Shown: in pieces, positions 38,025 to 49,510 of the stretch
Layout of the letters: every line of letters starts with the position of its first letter
Numbering within the stretch: position 1 is the first letter of the stretch
DNA from: Ziziphus jujuba
Taxonomy: Eukaryota > Streptophyta > Magnoliopsida > Rosales > Rhamnaceae
Direction: 5' to 3'
Length of the DNA: 64,000 bases
NCBI RefSeq assembly: GCF_031755915.1
Contig: NC_083383.1
Coordinates: 29,759,501-29,823,500 of the forward strand
The notes under the pieces: generated by a model
Databases searched by the model: none
The model's input: the letters and a program-made list of their open reading frames with translations, nothing else
Told to the model about the DNA's origin: nothing
Position numbers and translations under genes: made by a program

Positions 38025-41000
38025 TGTAACACCCCGTCCCGAATCGCACCGGAATCCGTGCACGTTGACCGAGGTTGACCGTTGACCGAAGGGGTCAAAG
38101 TTGACTTTTTGACTCGGTGGGAATTTCGAGTTGACCAGGGTACCGTGGCGAAGTGCATGACGCCCTGAGTTCGTAGACTAGTAGCACGTCGAAAACGGAG
38201 CTACGGTTTGAAAGTTATGGGCAAAACAAGTTGAAGTGTAAACTGTCTAAAAGGTGCCGGGAGTTGACTTTTTCTTGTGATGTAATTGTGAGTTGACTCT
38301 TGTATGGTTGTAAAGTACTCGTCGATACGAGTTCATAGACTAGCGGCACGCTTAAATCGGACATCCGGTTAAAAAGTTATGGACGTTTGAAGTTTACCGG
38401 ATACCGTATTATTTTAATGTTTTTGGGTCGTGAACAGTGAAATGCCACGTGTCAGCTTCTGAGTGGTCCACGTGGCATGAACAGTGTCACACAGGGTTTT
38501 AATTTTGAAAAACTCTCGGGGAAGAGAGAGAAAGAGAGAGAAGAGAGAGAAAGAGAGAGAGGAGAGAGAAAGAGAGAAAGAGGACCCGCCGGCCGCCGGC
38601 CATTTTCACGTTTTTCCAGCCTAGTTACTGTACACGTGCCGGCCAGCCAGATTGCCCACCTCATTTCCGGCAAAACCTCCAAATTTCACGGCGAACGGCC
38701 GCCGGACGCGCCCGGATCGGACGTCCGAAGTTTGGCGGCGATTTTTCCCCTCCACCGCCGGCCACCGCGAATCGGCACTATTCCGGCCGATAAACATTAC
38801 ACGCGCCTGACAGCCTTGATCCTCTCCTCAAGTCCGGCCTACCCACCAAAAATCACGGCCATCGGACCACCGACGCGCCGGGATCGGAGCGTTTTCCGGC
38901 GAGGGGTCGAAAATCTTCAAACGGTGATTTCTCCGCCGTCCGACCTCCGTTTTGCTCACCGTCGGTCCCGTTGGATTGCTCTCCTCACGATCTACAAATC
39001 TGCAAAATTTCACAGCAAACGGCCACCGTCGGAAATTACTGTTCCGGCGACGGTTGCCGGTGACGTGGCGGCCGCCGGAAAGTACTGTTCCGGCGAGTAC
39101 CCTGAAAATTCCGGCCAGCTCCAGTCCGCAGTGTTCGACCTCCTGAACCCAAATCCGACTTCCGTTTCCACCAATTCGCGACGGTTTGGGAGAATTGCGG
39201 AGCCGAAACCCGAAAAGCTTCCCGATAAAATTCCGACCCCGTCGGGTACGATCATCGGAAATTAAGACCGGATCTGTGATTAGCATCACTCGAGCTTCGA
39301 TTCGGTATATCATTCGTAAATTTTAGTTATCGTTTGGTGTTCGCTCCTCGGGTACCCATTTGGGGATTACCCGAATAAAATATTAATATTTGTGGTTTTG
39401 GTACTGTGGATGTTTTAGGTGCACGTGCAAGTAGCGGAGTCGATCCTGCGGAGGATCTTGATTGAGATACGTGCACAAGGTGAGTGACCCACCTTCAAAT
39501 TAATTTTGGGGAATTTAATTGATGAATATATTATGTGTGAATTTAATATTTGGAATTTAATATCTATGTGCCAAATATTTATTGGATTTATTGTAGAATT
39601 ATTTATGAATTTATTGGATTTAAGAAAATGCGAATTCTACAAATTTATGCCATGTGGAATTATTTTATGGTTTTGAGGATTTTGAAATTGGTGTGGTTTT
39701 AATGGTAAATTGGGCATGATTTGATTTTCAAATATTTCAAAGAAAATATTTGGTTATATTGGTGATTTCAATTTTTATAAAATATGCCCATGAAATATTA
39801 TGAGATTTGATTATGAGATTTTGAGCATTATTTATGCTATTGGGAAAATGTGGATATTTGAATTGATGGATTTGAAAGTTGGTGGATTTGAAAATCATGG
39901 AATTTATGGCATTGATTACAAAGAAATTGTGGGAAAATTTCCGGTTCAAGCGGATGGATTATGCCCGCTATGTTTATGAAAAATGTGAAATTTGTTTTAT
40001 AATTTAAATTGTGGATTTTATGATTTTTAGATGCACCGTGCACGTACTGGTGTTCTGATTATGTGATATGGATATTGTGCACACGGATATGATTAGCGCG
40101 CAGGTGGGTGTGAGTAGCGCGCAGGTGATATTATGAGGGTGTCCTGTGGATGCCATCGGAGAGGGCGGCCACCCCCCATTGGCCGGGACACCAGGTTAGC
40201 AGCGGCGCAGTGGGACGCCACGCGACCGTATGCCGGTTTCTTTCTATAACCTCCCGTCTGGCGGTACCTTGGGACGCTGGGTACTGTTGGCGCCACTGGT
40301 ATATAGTGGGTGCATCAAATGATTTTCAGAACTGTGTTTTAAAAATAAAATGTTTGGAAACTGAATTGGAATTAAAAATATAATTGTTACCGCTTCTGGT
40401 ATTTAATTGATGTCTTGGTTTTCGGGGAAAATGGATAAAGGGTTTTGTGAAATTGTTTTAAAAGGGGAACCTTTCCAACTGAGAGAATTGTAAGGGTTTT
40501 GAGAGAAAATATTATTTCCAAATAATTATTATTTATATACCTATTACCGTGGTATGATAGTGTAGAGTAGTAGGGTCGCTCACTGAGATGATTAGCATCT
40601 CACACTCTTAAATTCCGTTCCTCTAGGTACCAGGTTGTCGGTGATCACTCGGAGCGGACTTGATCTTCCTCGCTGTATTTGTTCGCGCAGTACCTTGTTC
40701 TTCTTTTACTGCAGTTGTAATATTTCGTTCACTTTTGCTGTATTCTGTATTTTGTAGTACTTCATAAAGCTCTGTATACTGTATGGGACACTTATGTATT
40801 TGTATTGCACTGGATTACTGTATTTTTATTTTGGAGTGCTGAAATTTGTGGAACCAGTTCGTCGTACTGTGGGAGGAATAAGGGAACAATTATAGAAGTG
40901 TGTTTTCAGTGCAGGAAATTTTGTGGTAAGTCCATCCCTTAGGGGAGGTTCTGCCGGATCTTCCACAGAAGGGTCCGGTAGGGTTTCCCTGGGATCAGGG

Positions 41001-41043
41001 CTTGTCTAGGGTTCCGGTGGGGAACTTTGGACGGGTCCTGACA
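38025..41043 (+). repeat. 3' outer LTR, subtype A (3,019 bp)
   Basis: Pairs with the LTR at 18731-21756: same A-type markers, one fewer TTGACCG unit near 38070, and A at 38618 for G. It ends CCTGACA, followed by target repeat CAGA and the resumed MULE transposase frame. Confidence 0.93.
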
Positions 41044-41047
41044 CAGA

Positions 41048-41082
41048 GATATACGAATCCATTGTCTTATGCTTCGAATTAG
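41048..41082 (+). pseudogene. Displaced C-terminal codons of the MULE transposase
   Basis: If the retroelement and one CAGA copy are removed, the frame at 18730 continues here for about 11 codons (RYTNPLSYASN) to TAG at 41080-41082. This completes a degenerate CCHC-type knuckle begun at about 18690. Confidence 0.7.
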
Positions 41083-41454
41083 AAAGTTTAATTTAGTGTT
41101 ATGGTTTAATATGTTTTGATAATTAGTTCATATATTGGATATAATATTTTCTACTCCACGATGGAAGATTTATTAGCAATCTTTTTTTTTTTTTTTTTGA
41201 ATTTAATCCCAAATGAAAAGAGGCTTTCTGGAATTGATTTTCAATCTTTAGTTTACATATCATTTTATGAAATGTCCAAACAATTTTGAAAAGAAAAACA
41301 AACATATATCATTTTTTCTTTTATTTAAAATGGTTATTGATTTTAAATGTCACTACATTTTTTTGTTAATTCCATCTTCATCTTATATAATATTTGTCTC
41401 CACTCCCAATTTTTTTTACCCTACTATTAACTTATATAATCTATTAGAAATTGA
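41083..41454. other. MULE intergenic sequence, no gene seen
   Basis: AT-rich 3' flank of the transposase with a poly-T run near 41180-41199. No protein recognised on either strand. Confidence 0.6.
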
Positions 41455-41705
41455 TTTTCCAAGTGGAGGAAATTAGTTTCTAATAGGAGTAAAAATTATT
41501 CAAAGATTTCCGCTTGGAGCAAATTTTTTCCAACAGGAGGAAAACTATTTCCGCTTGGAGGAAAAATTTTCCATGTGGCGGAAATTTATCCAGAGGCTTC
41601 AATTTATCTTCATATGGGATTTCCGACTGGAGGAAAATTTTTCCTCCAGGAGGAAAATTTTTCCGCCTATAGGAAATATTTTCCGACAAGCGGAAAATTT
41701 TTTAA
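41455..41705. repeat. Palindrome cluster 2 between the convergent MULE genes
   Basis: About ten GGAGGAAA, GGCGGAAA or GTGGAGGAAA motifs and their inverses (TTTCCGC, TTTTCCTCC) alternate every 20-30 bp. Several form palindromes, e.g. TTTTTCCTCCAGGAGGAAAA around 41640 and TTTCCGCTTGGAGGAAAA near 41550. It lies between the transposase end (41082) and the Ulp1 gene end (41935). Confidence 0.85.
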
Positions 41706-41934
41706 AATTTGCAATTGAGCTCGTAAGGCGTTTGTGCATAACAGAATTCTAATAAATAAACATGGCACATTTCCTATAAGGTAAATTACTTATCCTTACA
41801 TCAATACCACATTGTTATCTTTGTTAAACGAACATTATAAGCCACCATTATATTTACAATTAAAAGTCAAATATAATAAATAATATGCATCTATAAACAT
41901 GACAAAAAGAAAGAAAAATGCATCACCACTCAGC

Positions 41935-44900
41935 TCATATGCTTAGTTCTTTGTTGTAAGCCTCATATGCATACTTCTTCCTAAAGAACTCCATGTCATC
42001 TTGTGTGAATGTCACTAGTAATCTAGCATGTAAAAATTCGATGGTCTTGAGTGTAAACATGCCACAGTCACCACTACAAAAAATAAAAATAAAAAACAAT
42101 TATTATAACATATATTAGTATTATTAGAACCATATTCAATAGTTAATATTTATTCAACAAACATGTACGTATTAAGGGATTTTACCTGTTACTTTGCTGA
42201 GGGGTATTTTGTGCCAATTCACATGTAAACACATCAACGGAGTCTACAAGATCCGGCCGCTGCTCATAAAAGGATGCAGACCGCAGTAAATATGGTAACA
42301 TTATGCATAATTTCTGGAAATAAATTTGTCCCCTGTTTCGGTTACCAGCCTTATCTGAGTCATATACAGTCATACGTTGCTCTTTCAAGTCCACGTGCCC
42401 TACCAGCCAATGTATGTTGCGCTTGTTTAGTGGAATCAACAACTGTCAATACATTACAGGATTTCAGTTAGCACAACAAATAAAGGAAGGCACATGAATA
42501 AATGAATAGTTAACATTACACAATTTGGACATGTATATTTTACATGATTTATGTATTTCCATGGCTTGGACTCCTTCATTCGAATCCCCAGCACATATTC
42601 TTGCATTGCATATGAGAATTGGAACTAGATGGATTGGCAAGGAACTTTCCATAACACTGCTCAATGCATACCTACAACAAAATAATTTATTAGTTACCCA
42701 AAATCACAATAGCCACATATAGGACACCTGGCCGTTACTTACCCAAAATCCTCCATCTATCACCTCAAAACTAAGATCAAAAATATCAGAAAATCGATTG
42801 GCATGTACACAAAATAAGTAAGGTAGGACTTCCATATGCTGCATTGAAAGATGAGTTAATTTTAAATTACATCCATGCAGTTGAACAACTATCTATGGAA
42901 TTTATCAAATTATAAAATAAAAATCTTGATCGAAAAATACTTACATCGTGATTCAGCCACTTCTCACTGGTTATAAGCAACTGGAAAAAGTCTTTACCCG
43001 CAGTCAAAATGTCCATATCAACCTTTGCTGCCCAACCGGACTTCATAAATTGGTCAAAATTTTTTACAAGTCGCGTGGGTACTGGTTTGTATGGGTCGAA
43101 CTTCAAAGTAGAAGATGCACGGGGTAAAGTGCGCTGTAGTTTTTTTCGCAAGTCTCCAACACTATAAGGAGTTGTAATAGCTGCTGCCGCCTTCCTATCC
43201 CTCCTCCCAATATCTATACTTTGCTTAGCAGCTGCTACCTTTCTTGCACGTCTCCCGGCAGGAAACTTTGATGGAGACACTTTCTCGATAATCGTAACAC
43301 TTGGTCTTACATCGTCTACAAAAGATGGATGTGACTGTCTATCAACGGGGGTCGCATCGGGACCAAACTCTTCTTTATTTTCATCCCCTTCAACGTCCAC
43401 GTCTATCCCATCTCCCAACCCGTCAGCACTAACTCCCACTCCTTGGTGCTTCATTAACTTATCAAGCTTGGTGTCCAAACTTGCAAACTCTCTAAGCATG
43501 GCGATTCTTAAATCCTTAACGTCTTACCGTACACTAGCCACTTCACCTTCAAGGATTGTTAATCTCTCTCTCAAAGGTACCTAAAAGAAATAATAATGAT
43601 TAATACTTGCAATAATAAAAAAGATAAACATTCATACAATTTATTCAAACCTCATCATGGGATGGAGTCGTTGGAGGTTGGGATGGAGTCGATGGTTCAA
43701 CATGAACATGAGCACCAACTCCTGCAGTCGATGATGAAGGCTGGTCTATCGGCTTATGTCCCATTCGCTGCCTCCCTCCTTTTCCCATAATTTCCACAAA
43801 CGCCTCTTTCCGTTTCTTACTTCTTCCACTTCTTGTAAGTGGAAGACCTTCATCTTTTTCATCATGACTTGCCTGTGGTGGCTTGTCTCGAACAGCAGGT
43901 GCAACATTGTATGGAGTACTGTCATGACGTACATCCCATGCCAAGTTGCCGATATATGCATGCTCAAATTCAGTCACATTCATTAAGCCATGAACGGGAT
44001 ACTACAAAAGACAAAAGGGATTATCATCAAGTGATTAGTAAGTAATACTAATATTCGTACAAATACTGCAAAAGTGTATAAATAATATTACTATGTTGGA
44101 ATGTATATTTATATATATATATATATATATTTCTCAATATAAGTGGAAGAATTCATATACTTACATAACGATGATCGAAGAGTTTAGTGGCCTTCTCAAA
44201 TCTTGGCACTTATGAAATATGCCAATTAAGAATTTGAGGGAATGCCATGTCCGGCAACTTCTTTCCGAATGCTTGATCCAACGAAGGAATTGTCTCAAAA
44301 CCCCAAATCTGCCAAACAATTAATTAATAATGAATAAGTAAAGAAATACACACCATAAATACAAGTGTAACAAACTTTAAATAATAGTGTAACAAACTTA
44401 CCATGAAAGCCAAAGGAAACCCACAAAGACTATAACTCTTTGACTTGTTTAAAGCCATGGACTCTTTATGCTCAAAAGCACTCTTCAACGATCTAATGGT
44501 GGTAGTATATGATAAAGTACCCCATGGATAGTTATTGAAGTACTCTAAATCGTCCACCATCTCCAAGTGATTATGAGGTGCGGTGGCCATGCTTTCTTTC
44601 CCTAGAAGAACCGTCTTTAGGAAATATAATAAAGCCAACTTCAATCTATCATTGTCGGCTTCATCATCGTCTTGACACTGTGCAGTCATGAAAGCTTCGG
44701 TTATCTCCGAGTTGGTGACCTTTCGCTTTCCGCCAAAATACGTGTCACTAATACGAGTAGAGATGTTAACTCGCCTATTGGGTTCGTAACCAAACCGTAG
44801 ATCTGTAATTATGGTGAAGTCTCTCTTTGTAAATCTAGCACCACGCCCTCTAAAATTGAATACCATAGAATCCTTGTCGTCGCAAACACATTGCCTATAC

Positions 44901-45106
44901 AGCATGCTGTTGACGATGTGGCCACTAAATTGTATCTCGTTGGCCTTCAAAAAGTGGCCAAAACAGCTATCCTCAAACTTCTTTATTTGGGCTGGAGTCA
45001 GCTTGAACCTAATATCCGACACAGCTTTCTAGAAGTTCGATCTACAATTAACTTTTGCCCTCGATATCTCCGAGTCCCAAAACCTTCGTTGGTAATCTAA
45101 ATCCAT
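41935..45106 (-). pseudogene. MULE-borne DUF1985 / Ulp1-like C48 cysteine protease gene, three premature stops
   Basis: Read leftward from ATG 45104-45106. Splice-consistent exons: 45106-44402 (DUF1985: KKFEDSCFGHFLKANEIQFS, YPWGTLSYTTTIRSLK), 44308-44165, 44001-43651 (basic linker SGRSKKRKE), 43580-42945, 42838-42743, an uncertain exon about 42665-42500, about 42451-42186, and 42073-41935. The last two carry the Ulp1 core: His in NIHWLVGHVDL, Asp in MTVYDSD, and Cys in NSGDCGMF, the last joined across an AAC-AG|T-GGT splice. Ulp1/SENP proteases cleave SUMO or related modifiers; here it is a transposon passenger. Stops occur at 45029-45031 (TAG), 44210-44212 (TAA) and 43524-43526 (TAA). The frame of the exon near 42.6 kb is unresolved. 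Confidence 0.85.
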
Positions 45107-45149
45107 TTATCTGCAAATTAAATACAACAAAGCATAACAGATGGAGGAA

Positions 45150-45366
45150 ACGTTTTTTTCGACACAAGGAAAGCCTGGAGGACAATTTTTCCGCCTGGAG
45201 AAATAATTTTTCCGCCTAGAGGAAAAGGTTTTCCGCCTGGAGGAAAACTTTTCCTCCTGGAGGAAAAAGTTTCCTCCAGGAGGAAAATATTTTCCGCTAG
45301 GAGTAAAAAAAATTCCTCCAGGAGGAAAAAAAGAGGAAATATTTTCCTCCGGGTGGAAAATTTTCC
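45150..45366. repeat. Palindrome cluster 3 upstream of the Ulp1 gene
   Basis: About eight units of the same GGAGGAAA/TTTCC(G/T)CC palindrome family, denser than cluster 2 (period about 20-25 bp). Examples are TTTTCCTCCTGGAGGAAAAA (45249-45268) and TTTCCTCCAGGAGGAAAA just after. It begins about 45 bp upstream of the Ulp1 start codon, so it occupies that gene's promoter or 5' UTR. Confidence 0.85.
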
Positions 45367-48300
45367 AGAACATAAATAACATACACCTAATGGGATTTGT
45401 GCAACAATATAATGAAAATGGCTAAAGAATCTTTACGAACCAGCGCATAATACATTATACATTAGTAGTGTACATTATACATTGCTTCCTAAGGATAACC
45501 TATAGATATATTATGGTTTCACATTCAAACCTCCCATTAAATTCAAACAAAAACACAATTTCACAATAGTTTTAATTTCACATTTCACATTCTAACCATG
45601 CAACACAAACATTTCTGTCACACCAAATAACACAATATTATAAGCATAGCGCATAATGACAAAGGTTCAAAATTGAGCAATTTATAAAGAGATGACTTAT
45701 CATCTCTAAAATAATCCATCATGGAAATTATCAACAATTGTAAAACTCATTCAATACAGCACAACTATAGGTTTTCAGATAAGTTTGTTACATTAAAGCG
45801 AAATTAGTTTGCAAAATATTTTCTATGTTGTACAGAGAAGCAACTTACATTAATGAAGGACAAACCACCACCAATGCTTCTCTATCTATTTATATATATC
45901 TCTCTCGCTTTCTCTATCTCTGTGAGTGTATGTGTAATTTTATCAGCTTGCACTTGTAACTCTACGATCGCAAATTTTGTGTTTAATTTTATGCTCAGTC
46001 CATCACTTGCTCCTCCAATGCTGAAAGAAATAGAAAATCAATATTAGTAACCATGCAGCAATCAAACTTAGCATATTATATGTGTAAGATGTGCATATGA
46101 AAGGGCAAAGAATACTGCTTACCTAGCTAATGAAAAGATGGAGCCTGGAGGTTCAAATAGATAAATGTCTCCTTGTATATTCTTTCTTTGATTTTTATTC
46201 AAATGAACAAGAGCATATGAGAAATTTGGAAATTTTCCACCAACAGAAAAAAACCACAAGAACTACTAAGAACTAAATAACTACAAAAATATACAAAATC
46301 ATTGCATAAAATTTCCAGATTTCCTCACTTTTTATATATTTCAAAGGGCAATATAAAAGGTTTTATTTTGTTTCTTGGATCAAGAAGTAGGAATACTGAA
46401 GTAGGAATATTAAACCATAACACCAATCCCCATTACCATTTCTCTCTATTTCTTTTTTATGCAGCCATAATAACACTCACTCACTAGTATAGCATAAAAA
46501 AATTTATTTGCAATATTTTAATTTTGCTGTTTTGGACCTGACAATCTGTCCCCTTGTTATATTTATAGAAATAAATTAAGGATTGCAAGCTGACCATCAT
46601 CATCCCCAATAACATGAATAAAATAAAGGTGAATTATTTACAAATGACATTTGCACGGTGGAATTCCATATTAGTAAGAAAACTATTATGACAACAATAA
46701 TATGAGAAATTGGAAGCTTAGGATGCCTAACATTTTTTAGGAAATGAGGATTACCATTTGCACCACAAACTTGAAAAAATAAAAATAAAATAAAAAAATG
46801 TTTATGCCTGTGTCTTAAAGACATTTTCAAAACAGGTAGGAGGGATATTAGACTATAACTAAATCCTTAGCCCCATTTTTTAGTTCTATTTTATACGTGA
46901 TAAGGAATTATTTATTTGGAGGGCGGCAGTATATTCTACAGCAAATTTCGGACAACTCCAAGAAGGAGCATTTTTACCATCAATGTCAAGCGGGGTAGAT
47001 CCATAATCAAAATACCACTGAAAGCCTACTCAGCTAAAGAAATATTTCTATTATTGCTCCTAGAGAATCAAACCAGTGATGAATTATTTGACGACAGCAT
47101 TTAGGAGGTGTTTATAACTTTTAACATTAATTGGAAAACATTTATCTCTGTCCAGCGTGGAGGAAGGTAGAGGTAAGCTTATCTACAGGTATTGTACTTT
47201 TTATTGTTAGAAAATGTTATTAGGTTGTATTACATCATGTTACGACCTTATGTTCTTTGCCCAAACGATTTTATTTTCCATTTCAATTTCATATTATTGT
47301 ATGAAAGAAGAAGAAGAAGAAGAAAAAAAAAAAAAAAAAAAGGGAAAATTTTTGGAACGCCAAATCGAACATTGGCAAAAAGATTAGGCTACCTTTCTCA
47401 AGTTGTGAATCTTGATAACTCTATATTTACAAAGATTATATATCCACTAAAAATCCCTTATAGACTAAAAATAATTTAGAACTCTTACATAATGCATTAA
47501 AAATTCACTGTTATAATTTGACAAGGTTCAAAAAAGATGCACCCTAAACTTAGGCAGCAGATCAAGACATGTCCACTTCAAGAGATCACGCAGATGTATA
47601 TTATACATGAAATTATATGCTAGAGATAAAAGTAAGATATAACAAGCAACAAAATTATAGCAGAAGGCACGGATGATACAAAAACTAAATATATCATGCT
47701 TTCTAGAATAATAATTTTCTTTGTAAATGCTACTAGTAAAACTAATTGATCAGAAAAGAAGAATTATCCATGCATACCATGCAATACACATAATACCAGA
47801 TAAGATGCACTGACAATGAAACTAACAGCATTATGGACAGTCATAATAAAATTGGCAAAGCAGTAACAACATTCAAAGATAAAAGCATCGGTATATTAGC
47901 AAGCAAAAACTACCAGAAATAATTGCATAAAATAAAATTTAAACACAAGGAAAAGATCAGGTATATAATATTAACAAGTAAAATACTTACAGAAATATCA
48001 ATGACAATGCAGAAGCATATTCAAATCTACACCAGGATGGAGAACTAACCAGTCAAAAAATGGTAATTTTCAAATAAAAACAAAAGGAAAACTCTGTAAA
48101 CTTATCTATCTAGTTCCTTATCGCAAGTAAATGAACCAATAGCTTATCCAAGATACACTCTGTAGACTGCTCCTCATCCATGGGTTATATGAATCTTCTA
48201 AGCAATTCACTTTACTAGACTTCTATTCATCACTCATCACTACCAAATACTCCAAACCCTGATACCGACTGATAAGTGGGCATTAAAAAGAATCTGAAAA

Positions 48301-49399
48301 TAGTCTTAAACATACTATGTCACATAATTTAAGCCATTGAGAATTGCAGGGGTCCATAAATGAATCTTTGAAACATTAGAAGTAACGGCAATCAAAAAAC
48401 AAAGTTTACAAGCTACAAATAATTAAATACATCCCTGCTGACAATCTATAGCTCAATTCTTCAAAACATTTTAATCAAATCACCATGAGAAGCAAAAGGC
48501 AAACCATTTCTATTTTAAAACTATAAAAAAGTTCTTCATCTAAGTCTGCAGACATAATAAATCCTGGAATTGTGACTACGAACTCTGCTAATTATTTAGT
48601 ATTGGTAAAGTTTCCATAAAAACCCATACAAAATTCCAACAATCTGTCCAATGAAATGGAGGTTAACTGTACAATAAACGTGTTTTAACAGCTGCACAAG
48701 CCTTAAAGAATCTAAATTTAAAAATAACTAAGGATAATTCGTATTACTTAAAATATTTAAGAAGCAACTAAATTACAAGGACATAGGGAGATGTGGTGAA
48801 GAATAGAGCATTAGTGTTCTTGTGAGAGTGATAGAAGCTAGCAAAGGTAGAGAGAAAAAGAAAGAGAGAGAGACAGTATGTAGAAGAAAATCGGCTTCAC
48901 GTGGCCCCTACATTCCACAATCTGATTTTCAGTCCATATTTTTAGTCAAAAAAAAGTTCTTGAAACTCTTACCTCTTTTAGCTATTCCTTCAACGATTCC
49001 TTCACTTTCTTCTTTCATGATTCCTTCACTTTCTTCTTCGGCAAACTAACTGACGAAAATGTGGACCTTCTATATAAATTTGCAAGCTAATTTTGATTTT
49101 CCAGAAACTTGTCTCTCTGCTCAAAGACGAAAATCAAACAACATTGCATGGGCATGGGGAGGGAGAACAATTTTCCAAAAACTGGTTCTTCTATGACACC
49201 GACGAATGGGAGGACAATTTTGCTTGAAGTGAAAATGGCACTGGTGTGTTTCTAAAGGGAAAGGGAAAGTTTAGCTTTGTTTTTATGCCCTAGTTCTGTT
49301 TCAAAAGGAAAAGGGAATGGAGGAAAAAAAAAAACCAAAAACAACAAAATAAAAGAAAGTTGCATTTCGGTAGAGAAAATAGACCCCCAAAAAAAAAGT
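45367..49399. other. MULE right-hand cargo or subterminal region, no recognised gene
   Basis: Four kb inside the MULE without a protein I recognise. It is AT-rich, includes a GAA/A-rich run (47312-47345), and resembles intron or UTR sequence. A plus-strand piece near 46915-46990 reads AVYSTANFGQLQEGAFLPSM before stops and might be a captured exon, but I cannot place it. Near 49000 a short repeat (GATTCCTTCACTTTCTTCTT) occurs twice. Confidence 0.5.
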
Positions 49400-49510
49400 A
49401 CAAAGGGTATTTTGGTCCTGATGTACTAAAAGTTGGCTATTTTAAAAAAAAAAAAATTGCTATTTTTCTAAAATGGAATTGTACGGTGGCTATTTTCCGA
49501 AAAAAAACCC
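49400..49510 (-). repeat. MULE right terminal inverted repeat
   Basis: Ends ...CTATTTTCCGAAAAAAAACCC. Its reverse complement begins GGGTTTTTTTTCGGAAAATA and aligns with 15468-15570 over about 105 bp with scattered mismatches. Confidence 0.9.

Larger units (their letters stand above)
18731..41043 (+). mobile_element. Ty3/gypsy LTR retrotransposon complex (chromovirus, Tekay/Del-like) with tandem LTR-pol units
   Basis: Starts TGTAACACC and ends CCTGACA, flanked by a 4-bp direct repeat CAGA (18727-18730 and 41044-41047). Order: LTR-A (18731-21756), TRIM remnant and leader with two Met-tRNA primer sites, gag stub, truncated LTR-B, pol, LTR-B, pol, LTR-B, pol, LTR-A. The segment from 23923 repeats with a period of 5,707 bp (29630, 35337). 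Each pol is followed by a polypurine tract AAGGGGGGAAGG (26598-26609, 38012-38023) and the next LTR. Long LTRs, integrase after RNase H and a chromodomain-like C-terminus point to the chromovirus branch; the Tekay/Del assignment is inferred. Gag is a stub, and protease and the RT N-terminus are absent, so no unit is autonomous. The two outer LTRs differ by only a 7-bp unit and very few substitutions, implying recent insertion. Confidence 0.9.
15468..49510. mobile_element. Giant Mutator-like element (MULE, Kaonashi/Ulp1 type) with nested retroelement
   Basis: Bounded by imperfect terminal inverted repeats of about 105 bp and an exact 9-bp target duplication, 34,043 bp apart. The contents are a plus-strand MuDR-class transposase pseudogene (16201-18730, finishing at 41082), a 22.3-kb Ty3/gypsy insertion inside that gene (18731-41043), a convergent minus-strand DUF1985/Ulp1 protease pseudogene (41935-45106), three palindrome clusters, and 4 kb of unassigned sequence before the right end. 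The pairing of a transposase with a Ulp1-like C48 protease is known from KI-MULEs of Arabidopsis and CUMULE of melon. The element lacking the retroelement would be about 11.7 kb. Both genes carry premature stops, so this copy is not autonomous, although its ends look intact. Confidence 0.9.

Noticed and set aside
41455..45366. CRISPR-like reading of the palindrome arrays
   Set aside because: Units and spacings vary, spacers are not unique sequences of constant length, and the context is a plant MULE without cas genes.
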